Shown piece by piece: positions 17,251-26,505 of a DNA stretch of 64,000 nucleotides. Below the pieces are notes generated by a model. That model searched no databases and was not told the origin of the DNA. It saw only the letters and a program-made list of their open reading frames with translations. The stretch lies in the NCBI RefSeq assembly GCF_014472395.1, contig NZ_JACSZW010000002.1, positions 124,001 through 188,000 of the forward strand, written 5' to 3'. The position numbers and the translations under genes were made by a program. This stretch comes from Pedobacter sp. N36a. GTDB taxonomy: Bacteria > Bacteroidota > Bacteroidia > Sphingobacteriales > Sphingobacteriaceae. Numbering within the stretch: the first letter of the stretch is position 1; the number at the start of each line of letters is the position of its first letter.

Positions 17251-18663
17251 TTATTTACTTACATTTTGTTGAATGGTACCATTACCTGGGTTTTTAGCGG
17301 CTCCTTGTGGGAAAGGCATGGTCCACAGATGGGAAGCCGGAGCAAGCTTATAAGACTGACCGTTTTCTGTTTTCGTCAATGTGGTCGCATAGTTTGGATC
17401 TTTATTTAAACGACGTGCATCAGCGAAAGTCGTAATGCTGTTGATCAGCTCATTTGCTTTTGTGCGTTGGATCAGCTTCACTGCATCGATCGTATTTGAT
17501 GCAGACAGCGGGCTATAGTTTTGCGCAAAGATTCTTTTAACACGCACCGCATTCAGCGTATTCATCGCCTCAGGAACTTGGTTCAGGCGAGCCTGGCATT
17601 CCGCTTTAATCAGGTAAACCTCAGTAGTGGTCAATCCCCCATAGTTATAAAAACCAATGGTGATGCTGGTGTAATAGGTATCGGCCGCTACAGTTCTCAA
17701 CTTCCAGCGGGAAGCAAATCTGGCATCGCCGGTTTCAAAGCGTGGCGCACGATCCGTTCTCAATGCAGATTCACGACCAGAGCTATAGGTGCTGCCATGG
17801 CGATAGTAATAGTTTTCTGCAAAATCGAAGCCCATTGGCGATGGGGAATTGTTGTACTTGTCAGGGTCTTCAATCAGTGTTTTGTAAGTCGCATAATACT
17901 GCGTCCAGTCGTACAGTTTGTCATTATACTTTAAGGCTTCATTTGCAGCACTGAGCGCATTCGCATATTGTCCCATAGTCAGATAGATACGTGCTTTAAG
18001 TGCATAAGCCGCACCTAAATTTGGATGTAAAACTGTCGCGCTGCTCACACGAAGATTTGGAATGGCTTCCTCAATATCTTTCAGCATGAAAGCATATAAC
18101 TCCTTTATACTTACTTGTGTATACGGTGCATTGATATCTGCGCTTAGAATAAGAGGTACAGATAGTTTACTGGCAGCATTTGCTTCCTCGTAGGTGTCAG
18201 CATAATAGTTGGCCAGTACATAAAAGTTCAATGCCCTTAAAACTTTTGCTTGAGCCACCAGCTGCGCTTTATCAGCTTCAGAACCTTCCGTTGCCACTGG
18301 AACATGCTCAATCAGTAAATTACTGGTCGATATAGCGGTATAAGCATTATAGTAGGTCGTCTCGTCACTGATATTTAAAGCGATCCGGTCTGTCTGCTCA
18401 TTCCAGAAATAATTCGCCGCATACAGCGGATAATAATTCAGGTTTGATGTCGTCTCAAACTTGTCATTCAACAGCAATATCGCCTGTGTAATGGTGGTGC
18501 GCTGATTTCCATACTCATCACGTATCATGGCATCATAATCGGCCAATGTAGTAGGAATTTTGACTCCTTTCGGAACAATTTCCAGATATTTCTTGCAGCT
18601 GCTAAAACTAATTAATAATAGCAGTCCACCTATTTTTAGTGTATTTGATAGTATCTTTTTCAT
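17251..18663 (-). CDS. SusD/RagB family surface lipoprotein
   Basis: A 470-residue lipoprotein with lipobox ISFSSC (Cys23), KKYLEIVPKGVKIPTT right after it, TPR-like helices (HPNLGAAYALKARIYL, GQYANALSAANEAL) and a C-terminal RagB/SusD domain with NAVRVKRI and a typical end. SusD proteins cap the SusC channel on the cell surface and bind the ligand. Its stop and the next start are 18 bases apart, and its own start is three bases after the SusC stop. Ligand not predictable; the absence of glycoside hydrolases and presence of TlpA leave peptides or metal complexes open. Confidence 0.9.
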   Translation of the reverse strand: MKKILSNTLKIGGLLLLISFSSCKKYLEIVPKGVKIPTTLADYDAMIRDEYGNQRTTITQAILLLNDKFETTSNLNYYPLYAANYFWNEQTDRIALNISDETTYYNAYTAISTSNLLIEHVPVATEGSEADKAQLVAQAKVLRALNFYVLANYYADTYEEANAASKLSVPLILSADINAPYTQVSIKELYAFMLKDIEEAIPNLRVSSATVLHPNLGAAYALKARIYLTMGQYANALSAANEALKYNDKLYDWTQYYATYKTLIEDPDKYNNSPSPMGFDFAENYYYRHGSTYSSGRESALRTDRAPRFETGDARFASRWKLRTVAADTYYTSITIGFYNYGGLTTTEVYLIKAECQARLNQVPEAMNTLNAVRVKRIFAQNYSPLSASNTIDAVKLIQRTKANELINSITTFADARRLNKDPNYATTLTKTENGQSYKLAPASHLWTMPFPQGAAKNPGNGTIQQNVSK

Positions 18664-18666
18664 CGT

Positions 18667-21600
18667 CTAAAAATTAACATAAACACCCCATACAAAATTT
18701 GCCGGGCGATATCCGTTCAGTAAATACTTTGCTGCTTTGCTTTTCGCTATCGTGAAGGCATTCTCCACATTAAACTGGAACCTTACATTTTCCATATATG
18801 CCTTTTTGACCAGTGTTTTCGGTAAATGGTAGGCGAGGGAGACGTTTCTAAGTCGGATATTTGAAGCATCAATCACATTGAGGTCTGCTTTTTGATAGAT
18901 CTCTGCACTCTGGCTATTATAGGCCGGATCTTCTCCAAATACGAGTCTTGGAATATCGGTTCTGTTCTCATCACCAGGAGTTTTCCATCGGTCAGTAATG
19001 TCTTTATTTACGGCAGTAATTTGAGTCGCATAGCCTCCAAGGGCTCCATTATAGGCACTTCCCAATACTGGCAGGAAGGTATTCCTCATCTTATGTCCAC
19101 CTTCAAATGTGAGCAGGAAGGAAAGAGAGAAACTTTTATACGCTAACAAGTTATTAAATGCACCGCTATAAGTTGGAACAGTAGAACCGCTGTACACAAT
19201 AGATCCTAAGGTGGCTGGCGAATTCAATACTTTCTCGCCCTTTTCATTATAAACCTGTGGTAAGCCGTCTGCATTTAATCCTGCCCAACGGTAACTATAA
19301 ATCGCATTGTAAGGATTTCCGATGCGTGGATAGGCTTGCGGGTAATCCAATTGCAGGTAATATACCGGTGCTTCGACGTTCACATAGGTCACTTTGTTTT
19401 TGTTGTTTGCATATAAAATGCTGGCATTCCAGGTCAGGTCTTTGCTGCGGATCAGGTCGCCGGAGATCGACAATTCAATCCCTTTATTCGTCATTTCACC
19501 GTTGTTAATCGCGTAGGTGGAATAGCCGAATCCCTCAGTTGGTACACCCATAGTACTTGCTAAGAGGTCTTTCCCTTGCTTCTGGTAATAATCCATGGAT
19601 CCACTGATGCGGTTTCTGAAAACACTAAAATCCAGGCCGACGTTGTTCGTTGTCGTTTTTTCCCAGGACAATAGCGGATTGGGTCTTGCACCTATGCTTC
19701 CTTGTAAGCCACCTACGTTGTTATTATTGCTATAATAAGCGGTCATGTATGGCGCTACATCCTTGGCAATATTTCCAGCAATACCATGAGATACCCTTAA
19801 TTTTAACAGGTCTACCCAGTTCACATTAAAGAAGGACTCTTTGTAAATGTTCCATCCTGCACCGACAGACCAAAGTGGTTTATTCTGATACTTGGAATTG
19901 GTACCCCATAGGTTGGAACGGTCCCAGCGCAAACTTCCTGTTAACAAGTATTTATTGTCGTAAGCATAAGCCGCGTTTCCATAGATAGATACGAACCTAT
20001 TGACGTTTTCACGCTGACTGGCGATGTTGTTGTTCGAAAAGTTTCCACCTCCAAGAATTGGACCCTGTAAAAGTGCTAAAGACTTGGCATTGATCAGGTC
20101 AAATGTCAATACATTCGGATCATAATTGTACAGATACTGATCTTCGAATTCTATCTTCGCATTCTTGATTTCAGTACCAACGATGGCTGTCAGGTTGTGT
20201 TTTTCTCCAAAAGTCTTGTCGATATTAACTTGCTGACGGAAATTATAAGCGGAAGTAAACTGATCCTGATCGTAATTGATATTTCCGTAAGGCAGGTTAA
20301 ACGTAACTGGTCCATTGGCTACCTTTGTCGCAAAGGTGTTGACCATATTTCTCACATAGTAAGTGTTTTTGTCATACAGTTTATTGAAACGATCTGAACT
20401 GAACTCATATTGGAAAGTAGAGCGGTAAGTTAACCATGGTGTGATTTCTGCATTTAGTTTAATAAAGGACCTGTTGCTGAAACTTTTCAATTGACCAAGG
20501 TTCTTATTTTGCTCCTCTAGTGGGTTAATGTCTACCTTGTAAAGGCCATTACTATTGATCAGCGACATGGTATTTGCACTCAGCCGGGAAGCCCCGGTAG
20601 AAATAAATTTACTGCCATCATCATTCCTCAGACGGTCGTAAGGCAGGAAGGTGTATCCAGGAGATAAGGTGTTGTAATTCTGCTGTGTCCCACCGTTATA
20701 AGCAAGGTAATTGCTGAGCTCCAGAGTCAGCCACTTATTAATTTTTGTGGTATTATTAAGATTTAAACCCAGACTTTCGTCTTTCGTGTATTTGTCTGCA
20801 AACTTATTATTTTTGTAGGTCAGTGAGGAATAAAAAGAGTTACTTTCAGCAGCACTGCCCACACTGATGTTGTATTGCTGATAGAAGGGGTCACGCTTGC
20901 TGTATTTTTCTGCATCATCATAATATTGATAACCTGAGGAAGCCAGCTGATTTAACTTGTCCTCCATTTGTGAGGAGGTCAATGTCCCAGCATATCTGGC
21001 AAGGATGGCTTTAATGCCCTGGCTCTGATAACCCACATTTGCCAATACATTCGCTGCATAAGCAGCCGCATTTGTAGCCTTTAACTTTGGATTATTCCTT
21101 TCCCATTCCCTTTCCAGGTCAACAATATCTGCACTATTAGTCAGGTTGTCGGTATATAAAGCACCTGAGGAAAGTGTAAATGTACTGGAGGCAGAAATTT
21201 GAGGTTTCCCTTTTTTAGGCTTTTTTGTCACAATAACAATCACCCCATTTGCTGCCCTTGCGCCATAAATGGAAGCTGCTGCAGCGTCTTTCAGAACGGT
21301 AATGCTTTCAATATCTTCCAGATTCAGACCTGGCACATTTTCGGTAATTGAACCAGAAGTATTGTATTTTGTGTTCTCTACGGGAAAGCCATCAATCACG
21401 TATAAAGGAGTGGTCACGCCTTTCATCGAGGTAGTTCCCCTGATCAGGCCATTGTTGTATCCCGCAATCCTGCCTTCTAGTAAAGAGCTCAGACTACTGA
21501 GCCTTTGCCGCTCGAGCTGCTTTGCCGATACGCTGGAAAATGCACCTGTCACACGTTCTTTTGGAAGGGTCTGGTATCCTGTAGAAACGGTCACTTCTTC

Positions 21601-22230
21601 CAGCTGTCCTGTTTGCTCAGTCAGACTGATGCTTCCCAGATTCTCCTGAGCAAGGACTTCTTTATTCTCATACCCCAGAAACGAAATGACAAGGACCGCT
21701 TTATCTTCAATATGACTCAGCGTAAATTCTCCTGCAGCATTTGTCAGGACCTGCTTTTTTGTTCCTTTGACCTTTACTGTGGCTCCAGGAAGGGGGAGGT
21801 TGTGCTGGTCCAGCACTTTTCCTTTCACCTCAATCTCCTGAAACCGCTGGATCAGTTTGTCAATAAAACTGCTTTCCTTTTTCTTGATCAACACCGTTTT
21901 GTTGTTGATGCTGAATTCTAATGGCTGCTCTTTAAAGATCTGGTCCAGCACGTCCTTTAATGGGGCATCCTTTACATTGATGTTCACTTTGTGGGCATCT
22001 TTCAGCAGGGAATAAATGACAATAAAATCATAGCCGCTCTGATCGCTGATCTTATCAAAAACATTGAACAGCTCCTCATTTTTTACAGATAAGGTGATTT
22101 TTTGCGCATAGGTCCCGGCACTGACTTGCATGATAAATGCAAATAAGAGAAAAGTGGTTAGCTTCATGATTCTCCATAGTTTATACTGCCCGTGCAGGAA
22201 GCACAGCAGATGAATGCAATTTTTGTACAT
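18667..22230 (-). CDS. SusC/RagA TonB-linked outer membrane protein with STN signalling domain
   Basis: 1187 residues. After the signal peptide comes an STN (secretin/TonB N-terminal) domain (about residues 44-115, LFNVFDKISDQSGYDFIV), then a carboxypeptidase-like beta sandwich (VKGKVLDQHNLPLPGATVKV), a plug with GRIAGYNNGLIRGTTSM and the SusC hallmark ITVLKDAAAASIYGARAANG, and a long 22-strand barrel. The STN domain is the part that signals to an anti-sigma factor when the ligand binds. The start at 22230 gives a long n-region; the ATG at 22167 (MKLTTFLLF) is an equally good alternative. Energy from TonB imports the ligand held by the adjacent SusD. Confidence 0.9.
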   Translation of the reverse strand: MYKNCIHLLCFLHGQYKLWRIMKLTTFLLFAFIMQVSAGTYAQKITLSVKNEELFNVFDKISDQSGYDFIVIYSLLKDAHKVNINVKDAPLKDVLDQIFKEQPLEFSINNKTVLIKKKESSFIDKLIQRFQEIEVKGKVLDQHNLPLPGATVKVKGTKKQVLTNAAGEFTLSHIEDKAVLVISFLGYENKEVLAQENLGSISLTEQTGQLEEVTVSTGYQTLPKERVTGAFSSVSAKQLERQRLSSLSSLLEGRIAGYNNGLIRGTTSMKGVTTPLYVIDGFPVENTKYNTSGSITENVPGLNLEDIESITVLKDAAAASIYGARAANGVIVIVTKKPKKGKPQISASSTFTLSSGALYTDNLTNSADIVDLEREWERNNPKLKATNAAAYAANVLANVGYQSQGIKAILARYAGTLTSSQMEDKLNQLASSGYQYYDDAEKYSKRDPFYQQYNISVGSAAESNSFYSSLTYKNNKFADKYTKDESLGLNLNNTTKINKWLTLELSNYLAYNGGTQQNYNTLSPGYTFLPYDRLRNDDGSKFISTGASRLSANTMSLINSNGLYKVDINPLEEQNKNLGQLKSFSNRSFIKLNAEITPWLTYRSTFQYEFSSDRFNKLYDKNTYYVRNMVNTFATKVANGPVTFNLPYGNINYDQDQFTSAYNFRQQVNIDKTFGEKHNLTAIVGTEIKNAKIEFEDQYLYNYDPNVLTFDLINAKSLALLQGPILGGGNFSNNNIASQRENVNRFVSIYGNAAYAYDNKYLLTGSLRWDRSNLWGTNSKYQNKPLWSVGAGWNIYKESFFNVNWVDLLKLRVSHGIAGNIAKDVAPYMTAYYSNNNNVGGLQGSIGARPNPLLSWEKTTTNNVGLDFSVFRNRISGSMDYYQKQGKDLLASTMGVPTEGFGYSTYAINNGEMTNKGIELSISGDLIRSKDLTWNASILYANNKNKVTYVNVEAPVYYLQLDYPQAYPRIGNPYNAIYSYRWAGLNADGLPQVYNEKGEKVLNSPATLGSIVYSGSTVPTYSGAFNNLLAYKSFSLSFLLTFEGGHKMRNTFLPVLGSAYNGALGGYATQITAVNKDITDRWKTPGDENRTDIPRLVFGEDPAYNSQSAEIYQKADLNVIDASNIRLRNVSLAYHLPKTLVKKAYMENVRFQFNVENAFTIAKSKAAKYLLNGYRPANFVWGVYVNF

Positions 22231-22325
22231 TTGTATAGTTCGGTTTAGCTTCTGGCCTTGTATTTTCGAGATCGCGGCCTTTAGCGGTTAGTTGACAAAT
22301 TTTTGTGGATAGCCAGCCTTACTTA

Positions 22326-22353
22326 TACCAGTTCGATTGGAGTCGGACTGGTA
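22326..22353 (-). terminator. Hairpin between the FecR and SusC genes
   Basis: TACCAGTTCGA pairs with TCGGACTGGTA (one G-T pair, six-base loop). It could attenuate transcription between the regulatory genes and SusC; no strong T-run on the minus strand, so weak. The rest of 22231-22436 is presumably the SusC promoter region. Confidence 0.35.
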
Positions 22354-22436
22354 TTGTTATTTTGCTGATGACCCAATCATAGTTCTTGATAAGGCATCAT
22401 AAATCGTTCGTCTGGCAATTGGAATTCAGGTAGTTT

Positions 22437-23624
22437 TTATTGCATAACCCTGAGCCTCCTTCCTTCAACCTTAAATTTCACTGCTTTGGAATAGCTGAGC
22501 ATATTTAATACCTCGCTAATATTTTTATTTCGGGAGATGTTTCCACTGAATTTTTCTTTGGATATCGGTCCCTGATAAGAGACCTCAATGTCATACCATC
22601 GGCTGATTTTCAACATGACCTCCTCGATCTGAGCTCCATTAAACCGGAAGTATCCGTTTTTCCAAGCCATAGTAGATTTGAGGTCGGCCGGGGAAATGAG
22701 GATTTCCGCACCTTCATTCACAAGCGATTGTTCACCAGGCTTGATCAGCTGTTGCTTTTTAGCGCTGTTGGTAATCCGAAGACTCCCTTCCAATAAGGTA
22801 GTTCTGGTATTTCTTTGGTCTGGATCACTATTGATGTTGAAATGTGTGCCCAAAACCTGTACTTCCTGCTGCTCCGTTTTCACGATAAAAGGATGTTCCT
22901 TATCCTTTGCAATCTCAAAATAGGCTTCTCCTTTTAGTTCTACTTTACGATCTTTCAGACCGTCGAAAGAAGCTGGAAACTTTATACTGGAGGCCGAATT
23001 CAACCATATTTCAGTATGGTCTGGCAGCTGGAGCCTGTAGGTTTCTCCGTTACCGGTAGATAAAGTATGTATTTTGCTGGAAGCATGAGCGTCCTGACCG
23101 GTTACGCGGTACAGCAGCTGCCCATCAGTTGATTTACTAATCACAATTCCTGATTCCGCACTCAGCTGTCCGTTGCTGGCCCCTGATAGCACAATTTTCT
23201 GACCGTTGTCCAGGGTTAATGTTGCGGATTGTTTTCCAGCTGGAATATCATTAAGAAAAACATTAGCCGACTGCTGTTGCTGCTGACTGGTTTTTTGAAA
23301 GACTAGTCCAATACCCACGATCATAAAAATGGCCGCTGCAGCAGCTGAAATCCTGAGCCATAAACTGATCGGCTGATGTTTTTTTTCCTCAGCAGGATGT
23401 TCAGCGGCGACTTGCTGCTTGAATGCTGCCCATTTGCTATTGGTGTCGAAAGCATGGTAAGCTTTTAAAGCTTCCGCAGCATCCACTCTGATATCCTGAA
23501 GTTCTTTCAGCAAACTTTCTTCTTCAGCATTCAGTTCCAGACCAGCGGCTTGATTTGCCTCCAGTTTTTCCAGAACCTTATCCCAATCCGGATCAAAAGG
23601 CGTGAGGTTATTTTCCATAATCAA
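22437..23624 (-). CDS. FecR family anti-sigma factor
   Basis: A 395-residue inner-membrane protein: cytoplasmic N-terminal helix region (about 1-85), one membrane helix (ISAAAAAIFMIVGIGLVF, about 90-107), periplasmic FecR domain (about 185-285, YRLQLPDHTEIWLNSASS, GEAYFEIAKD) and the C-terminal DUF4974 domain (WKNGYFRFNGAQIEEVM). It holds the ECF sigma factor inactive until the STN domain of the SusC protein signals ligand binding. It lies between the sigma gene and the SusC gene on the same strand. Start may be the second Met two codons in. Confidence 0.9.
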   Translation of the reverse strand: MIMENNLTPFDPDWDKVLEKLEANQAAGLELNAEEESLLKELQDIRVDAAEALKAYHAFDTNSKWAAFKQQVAAEHPAEEKKHQPISLWLRISAAAAAIFMIVGIGLVFQKTSQQQQQSANVFLNDIPAGKQSATLTLDNGQKIVLSGASNGQLSAESGIVISKSTDGQLLYRVTGQDAHASSKIHTLSTGNGETYRLQLPDHTEIWLNSASSIKFPASFDGLKDRKVELKGEAYFEIAKDKEHPFIVKTEQQEVQVLGTHFNINSDPDQRNTRTTLLEGSLRITNSAKKQQLIKPGEQSLVNEGAEILISPADLKSTMAWKNGYFRFNGAQIEEVMLKISRWYDIEVSYQGPISKEKFSGNISRNKNISEVLNMLSYSKAVKFKVEGRRLRVMQ

Positions 23625-23718
23625 TACAGTGTCGTAAAGAAGTAGGAGATGGGTGACAGTAGATTGTAAAAAGCAGGCAATTAAATTTCAATTCACTGAT
23701 TATTAGTGATTTAAAATA

Positions 23719-24261
23719 CTATAGTATGCCCATCAATAGTCCAAATGTTTTAGTTCTTAAAGCGGAATAAGCTCTGCGCAGCTGGGTTTTTACGGTATTG
23801 ATGGAGATACTTTGTTGCTCGGCGATCTGCGCATGACTAAGTTTGTCCATCGCATGTAACATGAAAATCTTTCTACGTTCCTCTGGCAGAGACTGAATCA
23901 TCTCTACAATCTTGATATAGCGCTGTTGCTGAAGATCCTGATCATCTGCTTCATCTGCAATCGCCAATTGCTCTTCGGAAATCGCCAGCATGATATTGCG
24001 CTTTTGGGCAGTGGCGTTTTTGCGGAGATAGTCTATGCTCTTATATTTTACCGCCCTGCGTGCATAAGCTTCAAAGCTGGTGCTGAATTTTACCAGTTCC
24101 CGTCTTTGCCAGTAGTTGATAAAAAACTCCTGAACCAGGTCTTCCGCAATGAACTGGTCATGAACGTAATCCATAGCAAGCATACACAAGAATTTATGGT
24201 TCTTGCGAAAAAGTACTTCAAATTCATCGATGTTGAGTGCGCCCCGATCTTCCCCCACCAT
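23719..24261 (-). CDS. ECF-type RNA polymerase sigma factor
   Basis: 180 residues: region 2 with FIAEDLVQEFFINYWQRR and YARRAVKYKSIDYLRK, and region 4 with LPEERRKIFMLHAMDKLSHAQIAEQ then SINTVKTQLRRAY. This matches Bacteroidota sigma-70 ECF factors paired with FecR. It heads the operon with FecR, SusC, SusD and TlpA and should direct transcription of the SusC operon once released from the anti-sigma factor. About 95 bases separate it from the FecR gene. Confidence 0.9.
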   Translation of the reverse strand: MVGEDRGALNIDEFEVLFRKNHKFLCMLAMDYVHDQFIAEDLVQEFFINYWQRRELVKFSTSFEAYARRAVKYKSIDYLRKNATAQKRNIMLAISEEQLAIADEADDQDLQQQRYIKIVEMIQSLPEERRKIFMLHAMDKLSHAQIAEQQSISINTVKTQLRRAYSALRTKTFGLLMGIL

Positions 24262-24479
24262 GCGCCAAATATAAAATATACTTATGGAGAATTAAACATT
24301 TCTCCAAGTGATTTACAGAAAACTCAATTTTTCTTCCTCCATGTCCAAAAACCTCAAATGTAATGATCTCTTCATTGACTATCACTTCCTCGTTATTTTT
24401 CTGATGCAGCTCATCTCTTTGTTGATTTAATATAGGAGTGAAGGTTTTTGAACAATCGTAGGCTGGTGGGAAGCTGTTT

Positions 24480-24596
24480 CTCGTTTTTCAATCCATCGGC
24501 ATCACCACAGGAGCACATACTGCTGCTCAGCTACAAACTGCTAACCCTGATCAAGTCATTCACAACCTGATAGCGTTATTACCATTAATTGATTAA
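24480..24596 (+). pseudogene. 3' remnant of a HAD family phosphatase
   Basis: The plus-strand frame ending at TAA 24594-24596 reads SIGITTGAHTAAQLQTANPD, then QVIHNLIALLPLID. It matches the last segment of beta-phosphoglucomutase-like HAD hydrolases (GVTTGxHTxEQLxxANPxxII), with all catalytic motifs missing. The remaining bases of 24262-24649 show no gene; the part near 24262-24340 should hold the sigma-gene promoter. Confidence 0.5.
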
Positions 24597-24649
24597 AAGG
24601 ATGGAGGATCTGTTTATGGCCAGCATCCTCCTTTATGCATTTTACGATT

Positions 24650-25492
24650 TTACTCTCCTACTGCAGTGGATCTTACCCAGACCAATTTGTTACCGGCTCC
24701 AAAATGGTAAGTATCTCTCCACCATCTGGCTCCACCGCGACAAGAACTGTATAGCAGTTTTTTCTGCTTATCAATTGAAATATTGTTAAGTCCGGCGCAT
24801 TTTGCCCTGGAATCATTAGGATCGATTAACTTTTCAAAACGTTTTGTGGCTGGCTGATATAAATAAATAATGAAAGTCCGGTACACCCCCATACCTGCAT
24901 CGGGTATGGAAAAGGCAAGGTCATCATACCCATCAAAATTGTAATCAGCAATATAGCTGTTCCTGACATAATTAGGGGAGTCAAAATCTGGTAATTTGAA
25001 AACCTTTTTCTGTCCGTCTGGATAGGCAATGCTGAGCCGGTCGTGGTTCATATAATTGAAGGAAATTAATGCGCCATGCAGGAGGTACTTGTTTTCTCCG
25101 TCGTATTCACCTGTTTTTTGCCGAAGGTACTCCATCGAAAAACGCTTGCCATCCTTCTTTCTCACGTACCAGATGTGATCCAGATTTCGCAAGCCCTCCA
25201 CCAATCCGTAGCTTCCGGTAACCTGGCCGTCAATTACTTCATCCCATACGTAAGTGGTCATATCCGGCTGGCGACTCTTACGCTCGGTGCTGTCCACACT
25301 ACGGCTTTTTATCCGTAATGGGATGATGCCTTTCTGACCGACATATTGTACAAAAGCACCTTTTCCCATTGCGCCATAGTAAACTTGGAAACGGAATGGC
25401 TTGGCCAGACCTATCGACTTAAAAGTAAAGGGTTGTGCATATAAGGAAGTTAAACTCAGCATCAGGAATATAACTATCAGGGCTCTTTTCAT
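24650..25492 (-). CDS. Exported protein of unknown function, XAC2610-like
   Basis: 280 residues with a signal peptide (MKRALIVIFLMLSLTSLYAQ). The middle has a calcium-loop-like ADYNFDGYDDLAF segment of the kind seen in FG-GAP/EF-hand-type repeats, followed by YLYQPATKRFEKLID and a C-terminal CRGGARWWRDTYHF. This combination resembles XAC2610-related proteins, small exported proteins of unknown function in Gram-negative bacteria. It stands alone with no operon partner. I cannot give a reaction or ligand. Confidence 0.6.
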   Translation of the reverse strand: MKRALIVIFLMLSLTSLYAQPFTFKSIGLAKPFRFQVYYGAMGKGAFVQYVGQKGIIPLRIKSRSVDSTERKSRQPDMTTYVWDEVIDGQVTGSYGLVEGLRNLDHIWYVRKKDGKRFSMEYLRQKTGEYDGENKYLLHGALISFNYMNHDRLSIAYPDGQKKVFKLPDFDSPNYVRNSYIADYNFDGYDDLAFSIPDAGMGVYRTFIIYLYQPATKRFEKLIDPNDSRAKCAGLNNISIDKQKKLLYSSCRGGARWWRDTYHFGAGNKLVWVRSTAVGE

Positions 25493-25571
25493 GGATTTCG
25501 ATCTATTTTATCAGCTGGATCGATCCAGCTAGATAAACGAATAAAATTAAACAATAATTTTTAATCTTCAT

Positions 25572-25664
25572 TTATGTTTTTGGCAAGCCATAGGCGCCAC
25601 TGATCACATTGCCATTGACATCGTGGAACATGAATTGGGGAATAGAATGCTTTTTGAGGAGGGA
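25572..25664 (-). pseudogene. Possible 3' remnant of a DsbA/thioredoxin-like protein
   Basis: A minus-strand frame ending at TAA 25572-25574 reads KKHSIPQFMFHDVNGNVISG then AYGLPKT. The SIPQF..F...GNVISGA pattern is like the cis-proline end of DsbA-family oxidoreductases, but the fragment is short and the match is weak. It lies in a 220-base gap with no other gene. Confidence 0.3.
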
Positions 25665-25712
25665 TGACCTGAGATGAACGATAATCGTTTGACAATGATT
25701 GAAATAGATAAA

Positions 25713-26048
25713 TTAGGTTACTGGTTTTAGTAATTCAATACCCCAATCGTTGAGGTTCCAAAGCGCCGCAACCAGCTGATTGCCTGAACTGCTTAATTCA
25801 TATTCTACTTCTAATGGTTTTTCTTTGATGATGGTCTTGAAGATGATACCGCTTTCTTCCAGTTCTTTCAATTGTCTCGTGAGTACCCTTCTGTTCATAT
25901 CGGCAATGTGCAGAAAGAAATCGGCAGGCCTTTTTACACCCTGATGGAGGTGCCATACAATTGGGATTTTCCATTTTCCACTGATGGTATTGACCGCATG
26001 TTCTAATGGACAAATTTTATTCTCAGTAATGCGGAGTTTAGTTTTCAT
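25713..26048 (-). CDS. HxlR family transcriptional regulator
   Basis: About 111 residues from the ATG at 26048; the longer frame to 26141 adds a stretch without family similarity that overlaps the operator. The core is the HxlR winged helix: CPLEHAVNTISGKWKIPIVWHL, then DMNRRVLTRQLKELEESGII and a wing with VEYELSSSG. HxlR proteins are small dimeric repressors or activators, often responding to aldehydes or redox signals. It is divergent from the NTF2-like gene at 26149, and a perfect palindrome sits between them, so it probably controls that gene and itself. Confidence 0.85.
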   Translation of the reverse strand: MKTKLRITENKICPLEHAVNTISGKWKIPIVWHLHQGVKRPADFFLHIADMNRRVLTRQLKELEESGIIFKTIIKEKPLEVEYELSSSGNQLVAALWNLNDWGIELLKPVT

Positions 26049-26077
26049 AAGCAACAGGCAATTTAGCAAAATGGCAG

Positions 26078-26091
26078 GGACAAATTTGTCC
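26078..26091. promoter_or_regulatory. Perfect palindrome in the HxlR / NTF2-like divergent promoter
   Basis: GGACAAATTTGTCC, a 14-base perfect palindrome, lies midway in the 100-base gap between the divergent starts at 26048 and 26149. This is where an HxlR dimer would bind. Confidence 0.6.
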
Positions 26092-26148
26092 ATTATTGTT
26101 TTGAAGGGATGAGTGCCCGAAATTAGCATTTCAAATAACATTCATCAA

Positions 26149-26505
26149 ATGAGAACAAAAATAAATCAGAGAAATGACCAGTTCAATCAGGCAATTCATC
26201 ATCAGGATGGCCATGCACTTTCGTTATTATACACCGGGGAAGCAGTGCTTTATCCCCCGAAACAAGCAATCGTTCAAGGTAGGGAAGCAATAGCGCAGTT
26301 TTTTAATGCCGTTTTTAATATGGGCGTGTGTAAAGGAGGTTTTAGCACTAAAGATCTGGTCATCGCAGGGGATTACGCTTTTGAATCTGGTGAATATTTC
26401 TTGGGAAATGCGGAAGATCAGCAGTTGGCAAAGGGGTTTTATATGTATATCTGGCAGTATGTGGAAGGAGATTGGTATATCATAAACGACATTTGGAATG
26501 ACTAA
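26149..26505 (+). CDS. NTF2-like (SnoaL/DUF4440 type) small protein
   Basis: 118 residues from the ATG at 26149. Cone-shaped NTF2-like fold features: N-terminal helix NDQFNQAIHHQDGHALSLLY, the YPPKQAIVQGREAIAQFF helix, and C-terminal strands (YMYIWQYVEGDWYIINDIWND) typical of DUF4440 proteins that are either small isomerase-like enzymes or binding proteins. Divergent from the HxlR gene and probably under its control. Its stop codon overlaps the start of the next gene by eight bases, so translation of the two is likely coupled. Confidence 0.75.
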   Translation: MRTKINQRNDQFNQAIHHQDGHALSLLYTGEAVLYPPKQAIVQGREAIAQFFNAVFNMGVCKGGFSTKDLVIAGDYAFESGEYFLGNAEDQQLAKGFYMYIWQYVEGDWYIINDIWND

